A DNA stretch of 6,396 nt from Kiritimatiellota bacterium (GTDB lineage Bacteria > Verrucomicrobiota > Lentisphaeria > Victivallales > JAADHT01). The position numbers were made by a program, and so were the translations under genes. Where the stretch lies: the NCBI GenBank assembly GCA_013151705.1, contig JAADHT010000104.1, positions 1 through 6,396 of the forward strand. The letters are read 5' to 3'. This document shows positions 1 through 4,931 of this stretch, one piece after another. Numbering within the stretch: the stretch's first letter is position 1; the number at the start of each line of letters is the position of its first letter. The notes under the pieces were generated by a model, which was given only the letters and a program-made list of their open reading frames with translations, searched no databases and was not told the origin of the DNA.

Positions 1-29
1 AATGATTATCAAACAACGAGAGTAAAAAA

Positions 30-415
30 ATGACAAAAGAAGAGAGCATAAAAGTATTTGAAGAGAGTAAGATCAGAACTCTCTGGGACAGTGATGCTGA
101 AAAATGGTATATTTCCATTGTCGATGTAATTGCTGTTTTGACTGAAAGCACGAACCCTCAAGTGTATTGGAGAGTGCTTAAAAAAAAGGTTGGCCGATGA
201 AGGGAATGAAACCGTTACAAATTGTAACGGGTTGAAAATGCGGGCGGCTGACGGAAAAATGCGAATGACGGATGTCGCTGATACAGGGTGGTAATGTCGC
301 TAAAGTGGCAAGAGAGGAACTCGAATCAAAAACCGGACAAAAAGTCGTTACTTCATTAAACGCAAAAACATTTTTGGAAGAGAAAAAAATAAAACAAATT
401 GATAATGATGATTAA
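30..415 (+). pseudogene. Broken Bro-N / phage-antirepressor-like gene (frameshift plus internal deletion)
   Basis: Three pieces of one protein can be read in three successive frames. Piece 1 (ATG 30, stop 198-200, 56 codons) gives MTKEESIKVFEESKIRTLWD and continues through SIVDVIAVLTES and NPQVYWRVLKKK, the Bro-N N-terminus of the prophage antirepressor family. Removing one A from the run of eight at 180-187 restores the next piece, RLADEGNETVTNCNGLKM...MTDVADT, up to about 285. The reading then jumps frame at about 286 to GGNVAKVAREELESKTGQKV...IDNDD with a stop at 413-415, which matches the C-terminal tail of the same family. From memory, intact members have well over 100 residues between TDVADT and GGNVA, so a large central segment is deleted. 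The intact family is DNA-binding or regulatory and common on prophages and other accessory DNA. This copy is almost certainly non-functional. The start is preceded by a weak GAGAG ribosome-binding sequence. Family assignment is from recall of conserved strings, not a search. Confidence 0.8.
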
Positions 416-462
416 GAAAAAGTAGAATAATGATTATAAAAGAATAATATTTTAAAGAATCC

Positions 463-553
463 AGCCACGAATGAACACGAATGAAACACGAATAAGATTT
501 TTCGCGGCTTCCGCGAAAAAAACATTAGTGAAAATTAGTGTCCATTCGCGGCT
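463..553. repeat. Palindromic intergenic element with three-plus-three inverted heptamers
   Basis: The left arm has three direct copies of CACGAAT at 466-472, 476-482 and 487-493. The right arm has three degenerate inverted counterparts: ATTAGTG at 524-530, ATTAGTG at 534-540 and ATTCGCG at 544-550. Each left copy pairs with its mirror partner with one mismatch, and AGCC (463-466) mirrors the GGCT that ends at 553. The centre is a perfect 10-bp inverted repeat, TTTTTCGCGG (498-507) and CCGCGAAAAA (511-520), with a 3-nt loop. The whole could form one long hairpin or cruciform. Similar CCACGAATG...CATTCGTGG intergenic elements occur, to my recollection, in many unrelated bacteria, often beside GxxExxY-type genes. 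No transposase or coding potential is seen in it. A role in mobility or mRNA structure is unproven. Confidence 0.7.
498..520. repeat. Perfect 10-bp stem hairpin at the core of the palindromic element
   Basis: TTTTTCGCGG is followed by the loop CTT and then CCGCGAAAAA, a fully complementary stem with a GC-rich tip. On either strand the stem is followed by A rather than T, so it lacks the U-tract of an intrinsic terminator and is better read as the centre of the larger inverted repeat. Confidence 0.75.
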
Positions 554-571
554 AAAAAAAGGAATTTAAAA

Positions 572-613
572 ATGACTGAAAACAACGATATAACAAAGAA
601 CTTCAACGCATAG
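572..613 (+). pseudogene. 13-codon remnant resembling the start of a GxxExxY-family gene
   Basis: An ATG with a weak GGAA sequence (561-564) upstream opens a reading frame for MTENNDITKNFNA, closed by TAG at 611-613, just before the stop of the opposing glycosyltransferase gene. GxxExxY proteins typically begin with a string like MTEN.ITK, and the palindromic element directly upstream is of the kind I associate with those genes. The stub would therefore be the cut-off 5' end of such a gene. With only about eight informative residues, a chance match is quite possible. Confidence 0.25.
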
Positions 614-617
614 TGCC

Positions 618-2651
618 TCATTCCCCCAGTTTGAAGAGATTGTATCCTTTCTCCGCCCAGACAAGCTTGATCTCGCCTTTGGCCGCGAGTTTCGCGAGCG
701 CCGCCGCGAATTCCGCGGCTCCGCGCGCGTCGTCCTTCGTGAAATCCGGATTGGCTGGAGAGCCACCGAACAATAGAAAATCGATTTTGGATAATCGCGA
801 TTTTTTCAGCAACAGCTCCGGAGACAGCGGAAGAGGAGTGAACAACGCCCCTTGAAAACAAGGTGTGGCGATTATATGCGGACGGGGGCAATAAAGTCCT
901 CTGCGCTCGAAGACCATCGCGATTCTAGCGGATACGGGAGTTTTGAGGGCCAATGCCTTCATCGCATCGATGTATCCGTCGTCGCGGAGAGCTTTTTTCA
1001 GGTAGCCCTCGTTTGTCAGACGCAGCAGAAAATGCCTTTTCCAGCCATAATAATAGTGTTTGGCGACAGGAATATCAACGGAGATGGCCGCGACCGCGCA
1101 CAATAAAATCAATCCAGAGCAGCGCAATCTCCCAGGCAACCATCTCATGGCCCGGAAACCCGCGAGAATCGCGAGAATCAACAGCGGAAGAACGAATCTG
1201 GATTGCTGGGCGGTGAGGTACCAGAAAAGCAGATACGCGGAGAAAGCCGCCGGCATCCACAAACACCGCGCCGTACCGGCATCGCCTATGATTCGCCGTC
1301 GAGCCCAAACAGCCAAAAACAACGCCAGGCAGAACGGAAGTTGCCACCCAACCACAATAGCGTCGTAAAGGTCCCCCCGAAACGCCAATGTCACGGGAGC
1401 CGCCAGAAAACCCGTCAATCCATGTGTCCCGAATCGCTCCGCCAGCAGGTGATGCTGCCGCGAGACAAGCAGAGCGGCCGGATCGTGGGTGAACCATTCG
1501 GCGAAATAGGGGTGGAACGGGTTTCCGGTTTGAATCCAGGGACGCAGATAAAACGGCGCCGCGAAAAGTCCGACCACAAGCGTCAATATAATAAAAACGG
1601 GAAGAACACTCTTGACGCGGAGCGCCGGGCAAGTTGAATCCCGCTTGTCGAACAACGCGTCGTCCGCCTCTGGCACACAAGCGTCTCCTTCTCTTTGCAA
1701 CAACGCCTTTCGGCTAGTCATTGAATCCAAAAACCAAATTCCGACCACGACGACGGGAATTATGACGCCTGAAAGCTTCACCGCCGCGGCTCCGCCGGCT
1801 AGAATTCCGACGCTGATAATTCGCGGGACGTCAAGTCCGACGCGGGTGCCCTTCGAGCGAATATAACGGATGGCTAGCAACGCCGCTGTGAAATCCAACG
1901 CGATGAAGGATTCAACATAAGTTTCACGGGCAAGAGCGAGAAACAAGGGGGAAACCGCGAGAACGGCGGTGCCGACCAAGGCGAAAAACCGGTTGGCGTA
2001 CCGCCTCAACAACAACCAGAAGGAAAAAAGCAGAAAAAGGCAGACGCTCAGGTTGAGGAGTCTGGGAAACAACACTCCACCCATCGCGATTCCATTTGCG
2101 AACAATATCTCCACAAGCGAAGGAAACCCCGAATATGGATTGTCGGGAAAAACTTTCAGCGAGCCTATCCGCGACCACCTCATCGGAATCTCCACGTGAT
2201 AGGTGAGCTCGTCCCAACCGAAGGGATAACAAAGCGCCGATCCCAAAGCCACCAGAAAAAAAAGAGTGGCTAAAACAAAAAATAATCGATGCCCGCGCAA
2301 CAGAGTTTTAACGTCGTCCGGAAAAGCTATTCTGGAACGATTTAAAAGCGCAGACGAGCAAGCCGCGAGGATAGCGGCAACCGGCAAAGTCCAACTAGCG
2401 ACCGCCTTCAACAATCCTATAGAGCCTAAAGCTAGATACGACAAGCCCAAAAGATTCAAGCCAATCGCGAAATTAGCGGCGAGAGCCGGCAAGGGATGCC
2501 TGTAGGAGACGCGCGCGATGAATCGCGAAAACAACCACCCCGCCGACACCGCTCCGCAAACCATGACGAACATAGCGAGCAAAGCGGTTGGTATTCCACC
2601 ATTCAAACCGTTCAAGAATCGCTCCAATTGAAAATTCCTCTTGATGGACAC
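618..2651 (-). CDS. GT-C fold membrane glycosyltransferase (PMT/ArnT-like, family 39/83 type)
   Basis: This is a polytopic inner-membrane protein of up to 677 residues, probably using a polyprenyl-phosphate-linked sugar to glycosylate a lipid, glycan or protein on the outer face of the membrane. Hydrophobic segments recur through about residue 530 and a soluble tail follows. GT-C hallmarks are visible: the acidic loop motif GWDELTYH (D147, E148) after an early membrane helix, ARETYVESF (241-249), KLSG (292-295), the loop RPWIQTGNPFHPYF (370-383) and QQSRFVLP (482-489). A hydrophilic stretch at about 310-348 lies between helices. The tail ends in VWAEKGYNLFKLGE. Size and layout fit PMT_2/ArnT-like enzymes, but acceptor and donor cannot be told. 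The longest start is a GTG at 2651 with no ribosome-binding site. A TTG at 2627, preceded by AAGAGG, is a better-supported start and would remove eight residues. No sugar-pathway genes flank it; the next gene upstream is divergent. No terminator is visible after its stop. Confidence 0.8.
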   Translation of the reverse strand: MSIKRNFQLERFLNGLNGGIPTALLAMFVMVCGAVSAGWLFSRFIARVSYRHPLPALAANFAIGLNLLGLSYLALGSIGLLKAVASWTLPVAAILAACSSALLNRSRIAFPDDVKTLLRGHRLFFVLATLFFLVALGSALCYPFGWDELTYHVEIPMRWSRIGSLKVFPDNPYSGFPSLVEILFANGIAMGGVLFPRLLNLSVCLFLLFSFWLLLRRYANRFFALVGTAVLAVSPLFLALARETYVESFIALDFTAALLAIRYIRSKGTRVGLDVPRIISVGILAGGAAAVKLSGVIIPVVVVGIWFLDSMTSRKALLQREGDACVPEADDALFDKRDSTCPALRVKSVLPVFIILTLVVGLFAAPFYLRPWIQTGNPFHPYFAEWFTHDPAALLVSRQHHLLAERFGTHGLTGFLAAPVTLAFRGDLYDAIVVGWQLPFCLALFLAVWARRRIIGDAGTARCLWMPAAFSAYLLFWYLTAQQSRFVLPLLILAILAGFRAMRWLPGRLRCSGLILLCAVAAISVDIPVAKHYYYGWKRHFLLRLTNEGYLKKALRDDGYIDAMKALALKTPVSARIAMVFERRGLYCPRPHIIATPCFQGALFTPLPLSPELLLKKSRLSKIDFLLFGGSPANPDFTKDDARGAAEFAAALAKLAAKGEIKLVWAEKGYNLFKLGE
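2637..2642 (-). promoter_or_regulatory. Shine-Dalgarno AAGAGG supporting a TTG start at 2627
   Basis: On the minus strand AAGAGG lies 9 nt upstream of an in-frame TTG (2627-2625), which begins the peptide (M)ERFLNGLNGG. The GTG at 2651 has no purine-rich sequence at a suitable distance. This favours the shorter protein, but TTG starts are uncommon, so the choice is open. Confidence 0.45.
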
Positions 2652-2667
2652 TGTTCGAAAAGGCTCT

Positions 2668-2676
2668 AATCTAGCA
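2668..2676 (-). promoter_or_regulatory. Possible extended -10 promoter element for the glycosyltransferase gene
   Basis: The minus strand reads TGCTAGATT, a TG-N plus TAGATT hexamer (4 of 6 to TATAAT). Transcription would start near 2661, giving a leader of roughly 34 nt to the TTG start but only about 10 nt to the GTG. No good -35 hexamer stands 16-18 nt further upstream, so this is a weak prediction. Confidence 0.25.
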
Positions 2677-2865
2677 TGTTTCGTCAGGATTGCATCGAGG
2701 ACGCGGCGGCAGTTCGCAGTCGCGCATTGAAAAACGGAAAAACAGGGCTATCCTACTGGTTCGTCAAGTTCTCCGCGTCGGCTCCACGGTCTTGAACGCC
2801 GTTCGGAGGCGCTATCGTGGAAACTCGCTTCCAAATTTGTTTTTCATTATGCGACGAGTGAAACT

Positions 2866-3822
2866 ATGAAACGGCACGGTTTTCTGAAAACTTTCATTTC
2901 GGTTTGTTCCGGCACGGAGATCTTTCCGACGATAGCCTCGTTCCCGTTGATCAAAGCCATCGGTCATTTGATTCTCCTGTCGCTTGTCTGCGCGTCCGCC
3001 AATATCGCGATGAGATACCATCCGTTCAACGTGGAGTTCGAAAAAGTTTGTGGAGAACTACAGAACAAGTTCGGAGATTTGAGCTACACGGCGGCCGGAG
3101 TCGTCCCCGAGCGCTCCCCTGAAAAACCGGAGTCTATCGTGTTTGATGATCTAAGAGTGGACTATTTCCCGGCTTTGAAGGATTTGGCCGAGTTCAAACC
3201 AGGCGACGATTGCGGAGGCGGCATCGTATGGACGCCGCGCTCGATCATCCTTTGGGACAAGACCGACGACAAGGCCGTTCCATTGATTCCGTTGATAGTG
3301 CCCACCTTCGTGGACAAAACCTCTTTAAAAGAGGCCTTCGATTTTTATTGGACGCGGATGTCGGCTCAATCGGATTCGAAGTCCACGCTTCAAACATTCG
3401 CCAAGCTGTATGAGATTCCGTCATCCCAACCCATTCTGAACGACTCCACCAGTTTCAGGAACTTTCAATCAAATATTCTGAGCGTTCCTCTGCGCGTGCC
3501 GACACTATATATTTTATATCTCGCGTCCGAAATGCTGGTGAACATCCTTTTGATATCGCCGATGTACATTTTGGTTTTTACTATGTTCTCATCGTTGTTG
3601 GGCAAATCGGACATGTTGGGATTGAGTTTTCGCAAACTGTTCGTGATCGGCTTGTACACGGGAGTGCCCGGCACCGTGATAGCGGCGCTCTACACGATTT
3701 TGCAACTTCCATATTTGGATTTCCAAAGCGTGTTCCTCATCGCGTATCTCGTGTATTCGTTTCCCGTGTTTAATAGATTGAGGCGTGAATTCGTCAAAGA
3801 AAACTCCGGAGATCACTCTTGA
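2866..3822 (+). CDS. Membrane protein with DUF1189-like layout, function unknown
   Basis: This 318-residue protein has one hydrophobic segment near the N-terminus (about 27-48), a long polar region (about 50-208) and three to four membrane segments at the C-terminus (about 211-244, 257-281 and 285-303). The opening FLKTFISVCSGTEIF...ASFPLIKAIGHLILLSL resembles the F..F..SLYSP...R.....K...Y...L opening of DUF1189 proteins, and the 1+3/4 helix arrangement with a large extracytoplasmic middle fits that family. I recognise the layout rather than a decisive motif. The middle region has DDCGGGIVWTPRSIILWD (114-131) and no enzyme signature I know. The ATG is preceded by only a weak GAG at a 7-nt spacing, and no upstream in-frame start lies close by. 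It is divergent from the glycosyltransferase and about 150 bp upstream of the EIIA-CBS gene. Co-transcription with the latter is possible but not shown. Confidence 0.6.
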   Translation: MKRHGFLKTFISVCSGTEIFPTIASFPLIKAIGHLILLSLVCASANIAMRYHPFNVEFEKVCGELQNKFGDLSYTAAGVVPERSPEKPESIVFDDLRVDYFPALKDLAEFKPGDDCGGGIVWTPRSIILWDKTDDKAVPLIPLIVPTFVDKTSLKEAFDFYWTRMSAQSDSKSTLQTFAKLYEIPSSQPILNDSTSFRNFQSNILSVPLRVPTLYILYLASEMLVNILLISPMYILVFTMFSSLLGKSDMLGLSFRKLFVIGLYTGVPGTVIAALYTILQLPYLDFQSVFLIAYLVYSFPVFNRLRREFVKENSGDHS

Positions 3823-3920
3823 ACGCCATATTGTGAAAAACCATGATGCCGCATGCCAACGCTGGAGGGAACGACAATCCGCGGAAGTAGCGGAAGCGGA
3901 CAAGCGACCACGCACATTTA

Positions 3921-3946
3921 ATTTTCTCCTGAATCCGTGAGAAAAT
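3921..3946. promoter_or_regulatory. Perfect inverted repeat upstream of the EIIA-CBS gene (operator or leader hairpin candidate)
   Basis: ATTTTCTC (3921-3928) and GAGAAAAT (3939-3946) are perfectly complementary arms around a 10-nt spacer, ending 30 nt before the ATG at 3977. There is no T-tract after the second arm, so it is not a terminator of the preceding gene. It could be a dimeric-repressor site or a hairpin in the 5' leader. A TTTAAT hexamer (3917-3922) overlaps its left edge, but no matching -35 is evident. Confidence 0.4.
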
Positions 3947-3963
3947 AGCTTGAACAACTCAAC

Positions 3964-3969
3964 AAGAGG
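3964..3969 (+). promoter_or_regulatory. Shine-Dalgarno AAGAGG deciding the EIIA-CBS start at 3977
   Basis: AAGAGG is followed by a 7-nt spacer and ATG. This is the best ribosome-binding site near the 5' end of this frame and argues against the longer TTG start at 3950. Confidence 0.7.
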
Positions 3970-3976
3970 CTCCGAT

Positions 3977-4900
3977 ATGGATGGAACAAACGCGGTTAAT
4001 TTCATTGATTTTCTCGCTAAAGGCAACATTATCTGCAATTCGACGGATCCCGATTGCGCCTCGGTTATCGCGTCACTGGCGGAACGCCTATGCGACAACA
4101 CGGCGGGATTGGATAAACAGGAAGTCGTGGAAGCGGTGATGGCCCGGGAGAAATTGTTTCCAACGGTAATGGCATCCGGCTTGGCGATACCGCATGCGAG
4201 AATGGAAAATGTGGACAATCTTCTTGTGGCTTTGGCCATCTCTCCCGATGGAATCTCCTTCAACGCTCCGGATATGCCGCCGGTGAAAGTCGTCGCAATG
4301 CTTTTGACGCCGAAAAACGATCCAGGGCTCCATCTTCAAGTGCTCGCCGCTTTGGCGAAGGATTTCCAGGATCCGGACGCCATTGACAAAGTCGCCGCTA
4401 TTAAAACGCCTGAAGAGGTGTTGAGTTTTTTCAAACAGGCGAGCATTGATATTTCAGATTACATCAAAGCCAAGGACGTGATGGATAAAAATCCATTGAC
4501 TCTCGATGAAAGCGACACTTTGAGCAAGGCGATTGAGACATTTTCGGTAAACCAAGTCCAAACAGTTCCGGTGATCGACAGGGACGGAGACCTTAGGGGC
4601 ACCCTTTCTTTGCGCGATATTTTAAAATTCAGCTTGCCGGAGCATATACTTTGGATGGATGACCTGTCAACTATATACAGGTTCGAGCCTTTCGCCGAAA
4701 TGCTCAAAGACGACAAAGAATCCAAACTCGCGGATTTCATGAGCGAGCAATTCGCATCGGTCGATGAGAGCGTTCCCGCCATTCAACTCGCGAAAATCTT
4801 TCTCATGGAGGGAAGCCAACAGATTATCGTGGTGAGGAACGGGAAATTGGCTGGGGTCGTCAAACTCAAGGATTTCGTCGCCAAACTGTTTTGGGAATAG
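3977..4900 (+). CDS. PTS EIIA type-2 domain fused to a CBS-domain pair; probable permease regulator
   Basis: The protein has 307 residues and no membrane segment, so it is probably cytoplasmic. Residues about 8-152 form a fructose/nitrogen-type EIIA domain. GLAIPHAR carries the expected phospho-acceptor His73, and the second family histidine is His119 in GLHLQVLAAL. Two CBS motifs follow: about 162-218 (KAKDVMDKNPLTLDESDTL...VPVIDRDGDLRGTLSLRDIL) and about 250-305 (KLADFMSEQFASVDESVPA...IIVVRNGKLAGVVKLKDFV). CBS pairs commonly bind AMP, ATP or other adenosyl ligands. No EIIB or EIIC domain is present, so a regulatory role is more likely than sugar import. The ATG at 3977 is chosen because AAGAGG (3964-3969) stands 7 nt upstream; a TTG at 3950 is in frame but lacks such a site. 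The permease gene follows after 31 nt, so the two are probably co-transcribed. Domain calls are firm; the regulatory role is inference. Confidence 0.9.
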   Translation: MDGTNAVNFIDFLAKGNIICNSTDPDCASVIASLAERLCDNTAGLDKQEVVEAVMAREKLFPTVMASGLAIPHARMENVDNLLVALAISPDGISFNAPDMPPVKVVAMLLTPKNDPGLHLQVLAALAKDFQDPDAIDKVAAIKTPEEVLSFFKQASIDISDYIKAKDVMDKNPLTLDESDTLSKAIETFSVNQVQTVPVIDRDGDLRGTLSLRDILKFSLPEHILWMDDLSTIYRFEPFAEMLKDDKESKLADFMSEQFASVDESVPAIQLAKIFLMEGSQQIIVVRNGKLAGVVKLKDFVAKLFWE

Positions 4901-4903
4901 CTG

Positions 4904-4917
4904 GACCCCGGAGGGTC
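4904..4917 (+). other. Small intercistronic hairpin between EIIA-CBS and permease genes
   Basis: GACCC, a CGGA tetraloop and GGGTC form a 5-bp GC-rich stem directly after the EIIA-CBS stop and 5 nt ahead of the permease ribosome-binding site. There is no U-tract, so it is not an intrinsic terminator. It might affect mRNA stability or the relative translation of the two genes, but such a short stem could be chance. Confidence 0.3.
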
Positions 4918-4921
4918 TTCG

Positions 4922-4927
4922 AGGAGG
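4922..4927 (+). promoter_or_regulatory. Strong Shine-Dalgarno AGGAGG for the permease
   Basis: AGGAGG, extended to GAGGAGGG, lies 4 nt before the ATG at 4932 if the spacer is counted from 4927. It fixes the start of the open frame that runs to the window edge and supports translation of the permease from its own site within the shared mRNA. Confidence 0.75.
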
Positions 4928-4931
4928 GAAT

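Noticed and set aside
1..444. Direct repeat AATGATTAT at 1-9 and 429-437 flanking the broken gene
   Set aside because: It might look like a target duplication, but it is a short AT-rich match in AT-rich DNA, and the first copy touches the window edge.
466..493. CRISPR-like short repeats (three CACGAAT copies)
   Set aside because: The units are 7 bp at 10-11 bp spacing with no spacers of CRISPR length and no cas genes; they are explained by the larger palindrome.
498..520. Intrinsic terminator
   Set aside because: The stem is good, but on both strands it is followed by A rather than a T-tract.
1203..1637. A 144-codon plus-strand open frame and its plus-strand neighbours antisense to the glycosyltransferase
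   Set aside because: Low-complexity basic peptides with no ribosome-binding site or family resemblance; the opposite strand has clear GT-C motifs.
1075..1680. A 201-codon minus-strand open frame inside the glycosyltransferase gene
   Set aside because: It overlaps the 677-residue gene in another frame, has an arginine/glycine-rich composition without recognisable motifs, and is a shadow of that gene.
2652..2865. Possible small gene or structured RNA in the divergent intergenic region
   Set aside because: No open frame with a start and ribosome-binding site, no strong hairpin with a T-tract and no tRNA-like fold was seen; it most likely just carries the two promoters.
3887..3900. Short tandem-like repeat of GCGGAAG
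   Set aside because: Only two nearby copies of 7 bases; too short to separate from chance.
3589..4263. A 224-codon minus-strand open frame
   Set aside because: It is antisense to the end of the DUF1189-like gene and the EIIA domain; the plus-strand reading has the conserved EIIA histidine motif.
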